The notes: generated by a model not told the origin, from the sequence alone. A stretch of 64,000 nucleotides of DNA from Buchnera aphidicola (Macrosiphoniella sanborni) (GCF_005080885.1 NZ_CP034864.1:124001-188000); one strand, 5' to 3'; shown: positions 19,386 through 30,546, counted from the stretch's first letter. Program-made: numbers and translations.

Positions 19386-22300
19386 TTATTTTTTTTTATA
19401 TAATAATTCTAGTTTTTTATGTATTTCTTGTAAAGATTTAATATTTTTAGTTGGATTTTCATTGAGAGCCATTATAGTCGCAAAAGCACCATTGACAGTT
19501 GTATCGTAGTGTACTTTATATTGAAGCGCACTGCGACATATTAATTTTGAGTCTTTTATTGTTTGTTGAGAAGATGAGGTTGTATTCACAATATAAGAAT
19601 ATTCTCCATTTTTTAAACGATCTTGTATATGAGGACGACCTTCATGTACTTTATTTACTAATCTAGATGAAATACCAGATTTTTTTAATGCTATATATGT
19701 ACCTTTTGTAGCATCTATTTGAAATCCTGTCTTTTTTAATTTCATTGCTAAATTGACAATATTTTTTTTATCATCATTTCTGACTGAAAGAAGAACTCTT
19801 CCTGTTTTTTTCATATTTGTATGAGATCCTAACATAGCTTTAGAAAAAGCTTCTGAAAAGTTTTTTCCAATACCCATTACTTCTCCTGTAGAACGCATTT
19901 CTGGACCTAATATAGGATCAACACCTGGGAATTTATCAAATGGAAGAACAGCTTCTTTGACTGAAAAATATGTAGGAATAACTTCTTTTACAAAACCTTG
20001 TTCTGATAGCTTTTTACCACACATAACTCGTGCAGAAATTTTTGCTAATGCAAGACCAGTTGATTTTGAGACAAATGGTACTGTTCTAGATGCTCTTGGA
20101 TTGACTTCTATAATATAGATTTCATTTTTTTTAATAGCAAATTGTACATTCATTAATCCTTGTACGGATAATTCAAAAGCCAGCTGTGTTACTTGTTTTC
20201 TAATTTTATTTTGAATGTCTTGAGTTAAGGTGTATGCTGGTAATGAACATGCAGAATCTCCTGAATGTATTCCGGCTTGTTCAATGTGTTCCATAATGCC
20301 ACCAATTAAAACTATGGTTCCATCACAAATAGCATCAACATCAACTTCTGTTGCATAGTTTAAATATTGGTCTAATAAAATAGGGGTAGTATTTTTTGAT
20401 TGTAATATATTTTTAAAATATTTTTTTAAAGTATATGGTTCATAAATAATTTCCATAGCTCTTCCACCTAATACATAAGATGGTCTAACCATGATTGGAT
20501 ATCCGATAATTTCAGCTTGTTTATATGCTTCTTCTAGATTTAATACAGTTGCATTTAAAGGTTGTTTTAATTTTAATTTTGTAATAGTTTTTTGGAAACG
20601 AAATCTATTTTCAGCATTGTCAATAGCATCAGGACTAGTTCCTATAATAGGCACTCCTTCTTTTTCAAAATCACGAGCTAATTTTAATGGTGTTTGACCA
20701 CCATATTGAATAATTACGCCTTTGGGTTTTTCTATTCTGACTATTTCTAAAACATTTTCTAATGTAATAGGTTCAAAATATAAACGATCTGAAATATCAT
20801 AATCAGTAGAGACTGTTTCAGGATTACAATTAATCATAATAGCTTCAAAACCATCTTCTCTTAAAGCTTGCGCAGCATGTACACAACAATAATCAAATTC
20901 TATACCTTGTCCTATACGATTTGGACCACCTCCTAATATTATAATTTTTTTGTTATTTTTGTTTGGTTGAGATTCACATTCATCTTCCCATGTTGAATAC
21001 ATATATGATGTTTCAGTAGAGAATTCTGCTGAACATGTATCAATTCTTTTATATACAGGATGTAATTTTAATTTATAACGTAATTTTCTTATTTCACTTT
21101 CTTTTTTTTTAGTTAATATTGCAATACGTTGATCAGAAAAACCTTTTCTTTTAATAAAGTAAAAAAAGTTATGTATTAATCCAACAAATCCCTTTTTTAT
21201 AATCTTTTTTTCTAACAAAATAATTTCTTCAATTTGACTAAGAAACCATGGATCAATTAATGTTAAATCAAACACATCATTTATAGACATTCCAAATCGA
21301 AATGCATCACCTATATACCAAAGACGTTCACATCCTGCATTTTTTAATTCATGTTTAATTTTAATTAAATTATCAGAATTAACATCAGATATTTTAGAAT
21401 CAAAACCAGTAGCACCTATTTCTAAACCACGAATAGCTTTTTGTATAGATTCTTGAAAAGTACGACCAATAGCCATAACTTCTCCAACAGATTTCATTTG
21501 TGTAGTTAGTCTATCATCGCATCCAAAAAATTTTTCAAAGTTAAATCTTGGAATTTTAGTAACTATATAATCTATTGATGGTTCAAAAGATGCAGTTGTA
21601 TTGATACCCGTAATGTCATTTGCTAACTCATCTAGAGTATATCCTACAGCTAATTTTGCTGCTATTTTTGCAATAGGAAATCCTGTTGCTTTAGATGCTA
21701 AAGCAGAAGATCGAGATACTCTAGGATTCATTTCGATAACAATCATACGACCATTTTTTGGATTCACTGCAAATTGAACATTAGAACCTCCTGTTTCTAC
21801 ACCTATTTCTCGTAAAATAGACATAGAAGCATTTCTCATAATTTGATATTCTTTATCTGTAAGTGTTTGTGCAGGAGCTATGGTGATAGAATCACCTGTA
21901 TGTATACCCATAGGATCGAAATTTTCAATAGAACATACGATAATACAATTATCATTCTGATCTCGTACCACTTCCATTTCATATTCTTTCCAACCTATAA
22001 GTGATTCATCAATCAGAAGTTCTGTATTGGGAGATAATTTTAATCCTCTTTGACATATTTTTTTAAATTCTTCATGATTATAAGCAATGCCTCCTCCACT
22101 TCCACCCATAGTAAAAGAAGGACGAATAATACATGGAAAACCAACGGTTTTCAAAACCGAAAAAGCTTCTTGTATATTATGAGCAATACCACATTTAGCA
22201 GTTTCTAATTTTAATTTTTTCATCGCATGTTCAAATAATTTTCTATTTTCAGCTTTTTTTATTGCATCTACTGTAGCGCCTATAATTTTTACATTATATA

Positions 22301-22628
22301 AATCTAAAATACCTTTATTATCTAATTCTAAAGCACAGTTTAGTGCAGTTTGACCTCCCATAGTTGGCAATAGTGCATCTGGCTTTTCTTTTTTAATAAT
22401 TTTTTTAATTATTTTCCAGTGAATAGGTTCAATGTATGTTGCATCAGCCATACAAGGATCTGTCATAATAGTAGCAGGATTAGAATTAACAAGGATAATT
22501 CTATATCCTTCTTCTTTTAAAGCTTTACAAGCTTGTGCACCTGAATAATCAAATTCACATGCTTGTCCAATCACTATTGGACCAGCTCCAAGAATTAAAA
22601 TTGATTTTATATCAGTAGATTTAGGCAT
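19386..22628 (-). CDS. carB: carbamoyl-phosphate synthase large subunit
   Basis: 1080 residues (E. coli 1073). Makes carbamoyl phosphate from bicarbonate, ATP and ammonia delivered by CarA, for arginine and pyrimidine synthesis. The duplicated ATP-grasp halves are both present: [20 protein letters not shown] in the first and [20 protein letters not shown] in the second; the N-half has [10 protein letters not shown]. The C-terminal methylglyoxal-synthase-like allosteric domain (about the last 140 residues) is retained but less conserved than the catalytic halves. It lies 17 bases after carA in one transcript. Confidence 0.98.
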   Translation of the reverse strand: MPKSTDIKSILILGAGPIVIGQACEFDYSGAQACKALKEEGYRIILVNSNPATIMTDPCMADATYIEPIHWKIIKKIIKKEKPDALLPTMGGQTALNCALELDNKGILDLYNVKIIGATVDAIKKAENRKLFEHAMKKLKLETAKCGIAHNIQEAFSVLKTVGFPCIIRPSFTMGGSGGGIAYNHEEFKKICQRGLKLSPNTELLIDESLIGWKEYEMEVVRDQNDNCIIVCSIENFDPMGIHTGDSITIAPAQTLTDKEYQIMRNASMSILREIGVETGGSNVQFAVNPKNGRMIVIEMNPRVSRSSALASKATGFPIAKIAAKLAVGYTLDELANDITGINTTASFEPSIDYIVTKIPRFNFEKFFGCDDRLTTQMKSVGEVMAIGRTFQESIQKAIRGLEIGATGFDSKISDVNSDNLIKIKHELKNAGCERLWYIGDAFRFGMSINDVFDLTLIDPWFLSQIEEIILLEKKIIKKGFVGLIHNFFYFIKRKGFSDQRIAILTKKKESEIRKLRYKLKLHPVYKRIDTCSAEFSTETSYMYSTWEDECESQPNKNNKKIIILGGGPNRIGQGIEFDYCCVHAAQALREDGFEAIMINCNPETVSTDYDISDRLYFEPITLENVLEIVRIEKPKGVIIQYGGQTPLKLARDFEKEGVPIIGTSPDAIDNAENRFRFQKTITKLKLKQPLNATVLNLEEAYKQAEIIGYPIMVRPSYVLGGRAMEIIYEPYTLKKYFKNILQSKNTTPILLDQYLNYATEVDVDAICDGTIVLIGGIMEHIEQAGIHSGDSACSLPAYTLTQDIQNKIRKQVTQLAFELSVQGLMNVQFAIKKNEIYIIEVNPRASRTVPFVSKSTGLALAKISARVMCGKKLSEQGFVKEVIPTYFSVKEAVLPFDKFPGVDPILGPEMRSTGEVMGIGKNFSEAFSKAMLGSHTNMKKTGRVLLSVRNDDKKNIVNLAMKLKKTGFQIDATKGTYIALKKSGISSRLVNKVHEGRPHIQDRLKNGEYSYIVNTTSSSQQTIKDSKLICRSALQYKVHYDTTVNGAFATIMALNENPTKNIKSLQEIHKKLELLYKKK

Positions 22629-22645
22629 TTTTTTTCCCTAATTAA

Positions 22646-23794
22646 TTACTGAGTTTTAATTTTTCGACGAATAATAAGTTGAATAAAATGATCAAACAAA
22701 GATGAGGCGTCATGTGGTCCTGGACTAGCTTCTGGATGACCTTGAAAGCTAAAAGCTGATTTGTTAGTCAAAGCAAGTCCTTGTAAAGTTCCGTCAAAAA
22801 GAGAAGTATGTGTAGTTTCTATATTATTTGGTAAACAGTTAATATCTACAGTAAAACTATGATTTTGTGCTGTAATTATTACACGATTATTTTTTATATC
22901 CTTAACTGGATGGTTTCCTCCATGATGTCCAAATTTCATTTTTATTATTTTAGCTCCGTTAGATAAAGCAAGTAACTGGTGACCTAAACATATTCCAAAA
23001 ATTGGAATATCAGTTTTTAAAAAAGTTTGTATAGCATGAATTGCATAATAGCAAGGTCTTGGATCACCTGGTCCATTTGATAAAAAAATTCCATCTGGTG
23101 ATAAATTTAAAACAGTTTGTGGATCAGTAGTTGCTGGTACAATGGTTAAATAACATCCTCTGTCTACAAGCATACGTAATATATTTCTCTTAACTCCAAA
23201 ATCATAGACGACAACATGATAGAAAAGTTTTTCTTTCTTGACAGTAAGATTTTTTTTTTTATTTAAAGATACACTACCTTCATTCCAATGATAAATTAAT
23301 TTAGTAGATACTTGTTTTACTAAATCTAAACCTTGTAAACTCAAAAAATTTTTAGCATTTTTATGTGCTATACTATAATTTTCTTTTCTATCTTCTATAA
23401 TACATCCATTTTGTGAACCTTTCGTACGTAAAATACGAGTTAATTTTCTTGTATCAATATCCGATATTGCAACAATATTATTTTTTTTTAAATAAGAATG
23501 AAGACTTTTTTGATTTCTATAATTACTAGGAATAGTTGATAAATCACGAATGATAAGACCATGAGCATAAATTTTAGATGCTTCCGCATCTTGAACATTA
23601 GTTCCTACATTTCCAATTTGCGGATGAGTTAACGTTATAATTTGATGTGAATAAGAAGGGTCTGTAATTATTTCTTGATAACCAGTAATTGATGTATTGA
23701 AAACAACTTCACCTACAGTGCTTCCTTCTGCTCCGATAGATTTTCCATGAAATCTAGTTCCATCTTCTAAAACTAGTACCGCTAATTGGCTCAA
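22646..23794 (-). CDS. carA: carbamoyl-phosphate synthase small subunit (glutaminase), UUG start
   Basis: Releases ammonia from glutamine and channels it to CarB. I start it at TTG 23794, the fifth codon of the longest frame: GGAGGG lies 4 bases ahead, the product is exactly 382 residues like E. coli, and the catalytic triad then falls on Cys269 (GICLGHQ), His353 and Glu355 (GHPEAS), the E. coli numbers. E. coli carA also starts with UUG. A longer reading from TTG 23806 has no ribosome-binding site. An 11-base T run (23250-23260) lies inside the gene. Confidence 0.95.
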   Translation of the reverse strand: MSQLAVLVLEDGTRFHGKSIGAEGSTVGEVVFNTSITGYQEIITDPSYSHQIITLTHPQIGNVGTNVQDAEASKIYAHGLIIRDLSTIPSNYRNQKSLHSYLKKNNIVAISDIDTRKLTRILRTKGSQNGCIIEDRKENYSIAHKNAKNFLSLQGLDLVKQVSTKLIYHWNEGSVSLNKKKNLTVKKEKLFYHVVVYDFGVKRNILRMLVDRGCYLTIVPATTDPQTVLNLSPDGIFLSNGPGDPRPCYYAIHAIQTFLKTDIPIFGICLGHQLLALSNGAKIIKMKFGHHGGNHPVKDIKNNRVIITAQNHSFTVDINCLPNNIETTHTSLFDGTLQGLALTNKSAFSFQGHPEASPGPHDASSLFDHFIQLIIRRKIKTQ

Positions 23795-23860
23795 AGTACC
23801 CTCCAAAAACGACTCTTTATATTAAAATTTTTATTGTTAGTATTGTACTAGTTAGATTTT

Positions 23861-23889
23861 ATTTTAACTAAAATTAATGTTTTTGTCTA
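23861..23889 (-). promoter_or_regulatory. candidate sigma-70 promoter of carAB
   Basis: Reading leftward: TAGACA (23884-23889), 17-base spacer, TAAAAT (23861-23866), in the 128-base gap between dapB and carA, about 70 bases before the carA start. Five of six matches in each box with ideal spacing. I see no convincing ArgR box nearby. AT-rich background lowers confidence. Confidence 0.4.
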
Positions 23890-23922
23890 TTATGATGATA
23901 TAAATTCATATTAATTTTATTA

Positions 23923-24732
23923 TTAAAATGATAATACATCTTGCATGTTAAACAGTCCTGATTTTTTTTGTTGTATCCATAAAGCAGAACGTATAGCTCC
24001 TTGAGCAAAAGATATTCTACTAGATGCAGTATGTGTTATTTTTATTTCTTCACCCGGACTAGAATACATCACAGTATGTTTTCCAATAATGTTTCCAGAA
24101 CGAATCATAGAAAATCCAATTTTTTTATTTTTTCTAATTCCTGTTATTCCTTTTTTATAATATAAAGAATGTTCATCTAAGTTCCAATTCATTATATTTG
24201 ATATAATTCTCCCTATTTCTAAAGCTGTTCCTGAAGGAGCATCGACTTTATTTCGATGATGATATTCAATAATATCAATATCAGAATTTTGTCCTATAAT
24301 TTGAGTAGTTTTTTGAATCAATTGAAATATTAAATTGATTCCTATACTAAAATTAGATGATATTATCATTGCAATATTTTGAGAATATGTTTTCATAATT
24401 TGCATTTCTTGTTCTGAAAATCCAGTTGTTCCAATAACAATATTTTTTTTGAATTTATTGCAATATTTTAAATATTTTAGTGTACTACTAGGTTTAGTGA
24501 AATCAATTAAAACATCAAAATGACTATTTTTAATATTAGATTCGTCGTTAATAAGTACGTTAATTTTTCCTATACCAAGAATTTCTCCAATATCTTGTCC
24601 AATTAATGGATGATGTTTTTGAATCAATACTGTTGTTAAAGATGTTTTTTGATTTTTTGTGATTTCTTTAATAAGTGTTTGACCCATACGTCCTAATGGA
24701 CCAGTGATTGCAATACGAGTATTATTATTCAT
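23923..24732 (-). CDS. dapB: 4-hydroxy-tetrahydrodipicolinate reductase
   Basis: 269 residues (E. coli 273). NAD(P)H-dependent step of lysine and diaminopimelate synthesis. Nucleotide-binding ITGPLGRMGQTL at the N-terminus; substrate and catalytic region IEYHHRNKVDAPSGTALE with His158/His159 and Lys162, matching His159/Lys163 of E. coli within one residue. Lysine is an essential amino acid for the host and diaminopimelate is needed for peptidoglycan. It lies 12 bases after ispH; rihC, between them in E. coli, is absent. Confidence 0.97.
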   Translation of the reverse strand: MNNNTRIAITGPLGRMGQTLIKEITKNQKTSLTTVLIQKHHPLIGQDIGEILGIGKINVLINDESNIKNSHFDVLIDFTKPSSTLKYLKYCNKFKKNIVIGTTGFSEQEMQIMKTYSQNIAMIISSNFSIGINLIFQLIQKTTQIIGQNSDIDIIEYHHRNKVDAPSGTALEIGRIISNIMNWNLDEHSLYYKKGITGIRKNKKIGFSMIRSGNIIGKHTVMYSSPGEEIKITHTASSRISFAQGAIRSALWIQQKKSGLFNMQDVLSF

Positions 24733-24744
24733 TTTTTTCCTATA

Positions 24745-25695
24745 TTATTCTAAAAATATTTTAGTATTTGATATTTTTTTAGGAAGTTGAAAAACTGTTT
24801 TTTCTTGAATACCTAACATTTCTATGGATTCATGAGCTCCTAATTTTTTCAAGTATTCAACAACTTCTTTAACTAATATTTCTGGTGCAGATGCACCCGC
24901 TGTAATACCAATATAATTTACGTTTCTTAACCATTTTGTTTTGATATCAACAAAAGAATTTATTAGTTTTGTGAATATTCCATTTTCTCGTCCTAATTCT
25001 GCTAAACGATTAGAATTAGAAGAATTTTTTGATCCAATAACAAGTATCATATTAACTTTGTTAGATAATTGATTAACAGCTATTTGACGATTAGTTGTTG
25101 CATAACATATGTCTTCTTTAGGAGGACTCGAAATTTGAGGAAATTTATTTCTTAAAGAAGCAATTATTTTTGTAGTATTTCGAATAGATAAAGTAGTTTG
25201 TGTAAAGAAATTTAATTTTCTATCATTTTTGATAGATAAATCATTTATATCTTCGATAGATTCTATAAGATGTATTTTGCTATTTTTATTAGTATATTGA
25301 CCTAATATACCTTCTACTTCAGGGTGTCCTTTATGACCAATTAGAATAGTTTCTATATTTTTTTGGCTAGATTTTGATACTTCTATGTGCACTTTTTTCA
25401 CTAATGGACAAGTAGCGTCTAAGATAATTAATTTTTTTTTTTTAGCTTTTTTTATAGTTTTTTTTGAGACTCCATGTGCTGAAAAAATAACTATAGAATT
25501 ATCTGGAATTTGAGAAATTTTTTCAACAAAAACTACTCCTCGACGACGTAATTGATCAATAACATATTCATTATGAACAATTTCATGGAGAACATAAATT
25601 TTTTTTTTGTAAAATTTTAATGCTTTTTCAACTATTAAAATTGCTCTTTTTACTCCTGCACAAAAACCTCGGGGATTAGATAATATAATGTTCAA
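24745..25695 (-). CDS. ispH: 4-hydroxy-3-methylbut-2-enyl diphosphate reductase
   Basis: 316 residues (E. coli 316). Last step of the MEP isoprenoid pathway, giving IPP and DMAPP. The three cysteines holding the iron-sulfur cluster are at 12 (GFCAGV), 96 (DATCPLV) and 197 (DICYATTNRQ), as in E. coli; HEIVHNEYV and SAHGVS are also present. A 12-base T run at 25432-25443 encodes a Lys4 tract just before the second cysteine. Between lspA and ispH the E. coli gene fkpB is gone, leaving a 61-base spacer. Confidence 0.97.
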   Translation of the reverse strand: MNIILSNPRGFCAGVKRAILIVEKALKFYKKKIYVLHEIVHNEYVIDQLRRRGVVFVEKISQIPDNSIVIFSAHGVSKKTIKKAKKKKLIILDATCPLVKKVHIEVSKSSQKNIETILIGHKGHPEVEGILGQYTNKNSKIHLIESIEDINDLSIKNDRKLNFFTQTTLSIRNTTKIIASLRNKFPQISSPPKEDICYATTNRQIAVNQLSNKVNMILVIGSKNSSNSNRLAELGRENGIFTKLINSFVDIKTKWLRNVNYIGITAGASAPEILVKEVVEYLKKLGAHESIEMLGIQEKTVFQLPKKISNTKIFLE

Positions 25696-25756
25696 TATAT
25701 GATCTCCAGAGTATATATTTTAATAGAATTTCAATATTATATGAAATTTTTTATTT

Positions 25757-26227
25757 TTATGTTTTATAGTTTATTTTTAAAAATATAACAATTCCTAAAA
25801 AAATACTACAATCAGCTATATTAAATATTGCAAAATGCCAGTTGTTAATATGAAAATCAATAAAATCTATAACGAAACCATAAAAAATTCTATCGATTAA
25901 ATTTCCTATTGCTCCTCCAATCATGAGAGAGTAGGCTAGAATTTGATTTATTTCTTGTGTTTTTAATTTTTTCATTGTTCTTACTATTATAAGTATAATT
26001 AATAAGCTAATAATAGATAAAAACCATCTTTGCCATCCTTTTTCATTAGAAAATAAACTAAATATTGCACCATAATTATGTATATGAAAAAAATTTAAAA
26101 TTGAAAAAATTTGTTTTGTATCATATAATTCAATATTTCTAATAATCCAATTTTTACTTAATATATCTATAATAATAATAAATAATATTACAGTTATAGA
26201 TAAATATTGTTTTATATTATTCGACAT
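25757..26227 (-). CDS. lspA: lipoprotein signal peptidase (SPase II)
   Basis: 156 residues (E. coli 164). Four predicted membrane segments. The catalytic-aspartate motifs are present: GGAIGNLIDRIFYGFVIDFI and FNIADCSIFLG. It cleaves prolipoproteins after lipidation in the inner membrane. Starts 9 bases after ileS. Its retention means at least one lipoprotein substrate is still made, or the gene is carried by its essential neighbours. Confidence 0.95.
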   Translation of the reverse strand: MSNNIKQYLSITVILFIIIIDILSKNWIIRNIELYDTKQIFSILNFFHIHNYGAIFSLFSNEKGWQRWFLSIISLLIILIIVRTMKKLKTQEINQILAYSLMIGGAIGNLIDRIFYGFVIDFIDFHINNWHFAIFNIADCSIFLGIVIFLKINYKT

Positions 26228-26236
26228 TTTTTTTTA

Positions 26237-29062
26237 TCATATAAATATACGTTCTTCACCATTTCCCATAGTATTTAAAATACAACGATGGCATATATTG
26301 CTGTTTTTTATATTATTTTCACTAAAAGAAAAATAATGCCAACATCTTGGACATTTTTCTCCTTGTATTTTATATAAATCAATTTTTAATTGATCAATAT
26401 TTTGATTTTTTGTTATATTTAAAGGAGCAGTATCATATCGTTTAATCTCTACTGATGAAGTTAAAAATATAAATTTTATTTCTTCTCCTAAAATTTTTAA
26501 TTTTTCTAGATATGAATTAGAAACATATAATATAATAGCAGCTTCTAGTGAATTATTAATGATTTTATTTTTTATTTTATCTTCTATAAATTTATTTATT
26601 TCATTTTTTAGTTTAAAAATGTCATTCCAAAATCCGTAATTAAATATATCATCTTTTTTTAAATAAAATAATTTATCAAACCATTCTTCCGTAAATACAT
26701 ATTGAGAATCAGTTTCAGGTATATAACTCCATATTTCATGAGCAGTAAAAGAGAGTATAGGTGCAATCCATCTAACAAGTGAATGAATAATATAATACAT
26801 TGCTGTTTGGCAGCTTCTTCTAGCTTTGCTATTTTTTTGTAGAGTATATTGTCTGTCTTTTATAATATCGAGGTAAAAAGAACCCATTTCTATGGAACAA
26901 AAATACATTAAGCGTTGAACTACTCCATGAAAATTATAGTTATGATAAAAATTAATAATTTCTTTTTGTACTATGAGAGTTTGTCCTATTGCCCACTTAT
27001 CTAATAGAATCATATTATCTTTAGATATTAAATCTGTTTTAGGATTGAAATCAGTAATATTTGCTAATATAAAACGTGCAGTATTTCTAATTCTTCTATA
27101 CATATCAGATGAATTTTTTAATATTTCATTAGAAATAGAAATATCATTAGAATAATTAGAAGATGCAACCCATAATCTTAGAACATCTGCTCCTAATGTA
27201 TTGACTACTGTATTAGGACTAATAGCATTATCTACAGATTTAGACATTTTTTGTCCATTTCCATCGACAGCAAATCCATGAGTTAATACTGTAGAATATG
27301 GTGCTTGTTTTTTAATTAATGTTGAAATAATAAGTGAAGACATAAACCAACCTCTATGTTGATCTGATCCTTCTAAATACATATCGGCTTGATTTATTAT
27401 ATTATATTTTTTATTTTTATATGTTATTGATGTGTATGTATTTCCAGAATCAAACCAAACATCTAATATATCTGGAATTTTATCATATAAATAATAATCT
27501 ATACCTAAAAGTTCTTTGGGATTGATATTGATCCATGATTGTATGCCTTCAGATTCTACTTTTTTTGCTATTTTTTGCATTAAATTATAAGTATTAGGAT
27601 GTAGTGTTTTTTTTTCTTTATGTATAAAAAGAGACATTGGTACACCCCATTGTCTTTGTCTAGAAATACACCAATGAGGTCTTTTTTGAATCATATCTTT
27701 GATTCTTGATTCTCCCCAATTAGGGATCCATTCAACTTTCTTGATTTCTTTTAGCAATGTATTTCTCAGTTGATTTTTATCTATATTTATAAACCATTGT
27801 GGAGTAGCTCTAAATATTATAGGAGTTTTATGTCTCCAGCAATGTGGATAACTGTGTATTAAAGATTCATGATGTAATAATGAGTTATTTTTTTTTAATA
27901 ATTTTATAATAACTGGATTAGCTTGTAGAACATTTATATGATCTAATTTCTCATGTATATTAGTAATATATTTTCCTTGAAAATCTACTAAATTACTTGT
28001 TCTAATATTGTATTTTTGACTAACTATATAATCATCAATTCCATGATCTGGTGCGGTATGAACAGCTCCAGTTCCAGATTCACAACTAACATGTTTTCCT
28101 AATATTACAGGTATATTAATATCTTTTAAAAAAGGATGTAAAAATATTTTATTTTCTAAAATACTTCCTTTAATAGAATTTACAATTTTCCATTTTTTAA
28201 TTTTTAGTGTATCTAATATATTTTGAACGAGTTCTTTTGCTATAATGATATAATATTGTTTAGTTTCTATTAATTGGTATTGAATATGCGGATGTATTGA
28301 AATAGCTTTGCTAGATGGTAGAGTCCATGGTGTTGTAGTCCAAATAGGTAAATAAATATTTTTGTTGTTCAATAATGAACAATCAAATAACTTTTTTATT
28401 CCTAATGGATCTTTAGATGTAAAAGCAACAATAATTGAATCTGATTTTTTTTTAAAATATTCAATTTCTGCTTCAGATAATGATGATGAACATTCAATAC
28501 ACCAATAAATAGGTTTAAAATCTTGATATACATATTTTTTTTTAATAATTTCAGATAAAGTTCGGATAATATCCGCTTCATTTTTAAAATTCATTGTAAG
28601 ATGAGAATTTTCCCAATCTCCTATGACTCCTAACCGAATAAAATCTTTTTTTTGTTTATTAACTTGTTTTTGTGCATATTCTCTACATTTTTTTTGAAAT
28701 GTTAAAGTAGATATCTTTTTTAGATGAATATCATTTTTATTTTCTACTTTTTGCTCAATTGGTAATCCATGACAATCCCAAGATGGAATATATGGAGCAT
28801 CAAAACCAGACATATTTTTAGATTTGATAATAATATCTTTTAAAATTTTGTTGATTGCATGTCCAATATGAATATTTCCGTTTGCATATGGTGGACCATC
28901 ATGCAGAAAAAATATTTTTTTTCTTTCTTTTTTTTTTCTAATTAGCTTATATAATTGATTATCATTCCAATTTTTTAATATTTTTGGTTCTTTTTCTACA
29001 AGATTTCCCTTCATTGAAAATTTAGTTTTTGGTAAATTTAAAGTTTTTTTATAATCATCCAT
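26237..29062 (-). CDS. ileS: isoleucyl-tRNA synthetase
   Basis: 941 residues (E. coli 938). Class I synthetase: HIGH motif in PPYANGNIHIGHAINK near residue 60, CP1 editing domain with WTTTPWTLPSS, KMSKS motif in GQKMSKSVDNAI, and the C-terminal zinc site CPRCWHY...CHRC. It is flanked closely by ribF (21 bases) upstream and lspA (9 bases) downstream, as in the E. coli ribF-ileS-lspA operon. Confidence 0.98.
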   Translation of the reverse strand: MDDYKKTLNLPKTKFSMKGNLVEKEPKILKNWNDNQLYKLIRKKKERKKIFFLHDGPPYANGNIHIGHAINKILKDIIIKSKNMSGFDAPYIPSWDCHGLPIEQKVENKNDIHLKKISTLTFQKKCREYAQKQVNKQKKDFIRLGVIGDWENSHLTMNFKNEADIIRTLSEIIKKKYVYQDFKPIYWCIECSSSLSEAEIEYFKKKSDSIIVAFTSKDPLGIKKLFDCSLLNNKNIYLPIWTTTPWTLPSSKAISIHPHIQYQLIETKQYYIIIAKELVQNILDTLKIKKWKIVNSIKGSILENKIFLHPFLKDINIPVILGKHVSCESGTGAVHTAPDHGIDDYIVSQKYNIRTSNLVDFQGKYITNIHEKLDHINVLQANPVIIKLLKKNNSLLHHESLIHSYPHCWRHKTPIIFRATPQWFINIDKNQLRNTLLKEIKKVEWIPNWGESRIKDMIQKRPHWCISRQRQWGVPMSLFIHKEKKTLHPNTYNLMQKIAKKVESEGIQSWININPKELLGIDYYLYDKIPDILDVWFDSGNTYTSITYKNKKYNIINQADMYLEGSDQHRGWFMSSLIISTLIKKQAPYSTVLTHGFAVDGNGQKMSKSVDNAISPNTVVNTLGADVLRLWVASSNYSNDISISNEILKNSSDMYRRIRNTARFILANITDFNPKTDLISKDNMILLDKWAIGQTLIVQKEIINFYHNYNFHGVVQRLMYFCSIEMGSFYLDIIKDRQYTLQKNSKARRSCQTAMYYIIHSLVRWIAPILSFTAHEIWSYIPETDSQYVFTEEWFDKLFYLKKDDIFNYGFWNDIFKLKNEINKFIEDKIKNKIINNSLEAAIILYVSNSYLEKLKILGEEIKFIFLTSSVEIKRYDTAPLNITKNQNIDQLKIDLYKIQGEKCPRCWHYFSFSENNIKNSNICHRCILNTMGNGEERIFI

Positions 29063-29083
29063 TGTATTCTCTTTTTTTAAATT

Positions 29084-30016
29084 TTAACTAATTTTAAAAT
29101 ATTTTTTAACTTTTATAATATCTTGAAATATTTGATTTTTTAATTCTTCTTTTGAAGAAAATAGTTGTTCATCACGTATTTTCTTATATATGAAAACTTC
29201 TATGTATTTTCCATATAAATCTATATTAGTATTAAATAAATGTACCTCAAGTAATGTTACTGTATTTTTCATAAAAGTAGGTTTTACACCAATATTAGAT
29301 ATTCCTAAAAAATTTTTATTAATAGAACATTTTATTTTAACAGCATATACACCATGATTTAATAAAAATTTTTGATCTAAACGTATATTTGCTGTTGGAT
29401 AATTTATAGTTCTAGCTAATTTATCTCCATGAATAACTTTACCAGAAATACTAAATTGACGACCAAGAAAATTATTTGCTAATTTTATATTATTTTTAGA
29501 TAGTGCTTTTCTAATATTAGTACTGCTAATTTTCATAGATTTTTTATATAAAGAGCGTATTTTTATAATACTAAATTTATATTTATCTCCTAATTTTTTT
29601 AAAAGTTCAATATTTCCATTTCTATTAAATCCGAATCTGAAATCATTACCTATTACTATGAATTTCATGTGTAGTTTATTTATTAATATATTTGTGATAA
29701 AATCTTGTGGTTTTACAGATTTAAAAGATTGATTAAATCTAATACATAAAATCTTATCAATATTATAAGATGAAATCCATTTTACTTTTTCACGAAATTT
29801 TGTAATGCGAATAGGGGAATTATTTTTTTTAAAGAATTCTAATGGTTGAGGTTCAAATAAAATTACTATACTCAATAATTTATATTGTGCACTTATTTTA
29901 TAAGTTTTTAAAAATAGTTTTTGATGACCTAAGTGTATACCATCAAATTTTCCAATAGTAATAACTGAATGAAAAGAAATATCTTGGATATTATGAATAC
30001 CTCGTATAATCTTCAT
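29084..30016 (-). CDS. ribF: bifunctional riboflavin kinase / FAD synthetase
   Basis: 310 residues (E. coli 313). The N-terminal nucleotidyltransferase half carries ITIGKFDGIHLGHQKLF; the C-terminal kinase half carries GKVIHGDKLARTINYPTANI and IGVKPTF. It makes FMN and FAD, needed here by NuoF, among others. First gene of the leftward ribF-ileS-lspA-ispH unit, divergent from rpsT. Confidence 0.97.
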   Translation of the reverse strand: MKIIRGIHNIQDISFHSVITIGKFDGIHLGHQKLFLKTYKISAQYKLLSIVILFEPQPLEFFKKNNSPIRITKFREKVKWISSYNIDKILCIRFNQSFKSVKPQDFITNILINKLHMKFIVIGNDFRFGFNRNGNIELLKKLGDKYKFSIIKIRSLYKKSMKISSTNIRKALSKNNIKLANNFLGRQFSISGKVIHGDKLARTINYPTANIRLDQKFLLNHGVYAVKIKCSINKNFLGISNIGVKPTFMKNTVTLLEVHLFNTNIDLYGKYIEVFIYKKIRDEQLFSSKEELKNQIFQDIIKVKKYFKIS

Positions 30017-30103
30017 ATTATGAAGTTGACCTTTTAAAATAAAGTGAACTGAATTTTAAAATGTGCTATTAAAGATATTATAATATTTTTTAATATAATT
30101 AAT

Positions 30104-30154
30104 AGTAATATTAGTAATATTAGTAATATACTAAATATACTATTTTAGTATATT
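30104..30154. repeat. three tandem 9-base units plus inverted repeat in the ribF-rpsT spacer
   Basis: AGTAATATT repeated at 30104, 30113 and 30122 (last copy with one change), followed by an 8-bp inverted repeat (30134-30141 with 30147-30154). It lies 50-100 bases before rpsT in the divergent promoter region. Could be promoter spacing DNA or an mRNA leader stem; low-complexity slippage is equally likely. Confidence 0.5.
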
Positions 30155-30207
30155 CATTAAAAAATTTTTTTCAAATAAATGTTTAATTTTTAAATTGAGG
30201 GATTGAA

Positions 30208-30477
30208 ATGGCTAATATTAAATCTTCTAAAAAAGATGTGATAACATCTGAAAATCGTCGAAAACAAAATTCTAGTCGACGCTCAATGATTCGCACTTTT
30301 ATTAAAAAAGTAAGAAAATCAGTTATTTCTGGAAATAAAAAAATAGCAGAAGATGCATTTAAAGAAATGCAGCCTATTCTTGATAGTCATGTTAATAAAG
30401 GTTTAATACATAAAAATAAAGCTGCGCGTTATAAATCGAATTTCTCATTGAAAATTAATAAGATGTGTAAAAATTAA
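30208..30477 (+). CDS. rpsT: 30S ribosomal protein S20
   Basis: 89 residues (E. coli 87), starting [18 protein letters not shown], a basic helical 16S rRNA binder; ends with [10 protein letters not shown]. Starts with ATG, whereas E. coli rpsT starts with UUG as part of its autoregulation, so that control element appears changed here. Strong Shine-Dalgarno (GAGGGA) upstream. Confidence 0.97.
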   Translation: MANIKSSKKDVITSENRRKQNSSRRSMIRTFIKKVRKSVISGNKKIAEDAFKEMQPILDSHVNKGLIHKNKAARYKSNFSLKINKMCKN

Positions 30478-30502
30478 TACTGTAGTAGTATTTCCTCTAA
30501 TT

Positions 30503-30536
30503 AGTATTGCCTCTAATGTTTTCCAGAAGCAATACT
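30503..30536. terminator. hairpin between convergent rpsT and dnaJ
   Basis: Perfect 8-bp stem (30503-30510 AGTATTGC with 30529-30536), 18-base loop, in the 69-base gap between the two stop codons. Probably stops both transcripts; T runs on either side are short. Confidence 0.55.
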
Positions 30537-30546
30537 TTATAATAAT

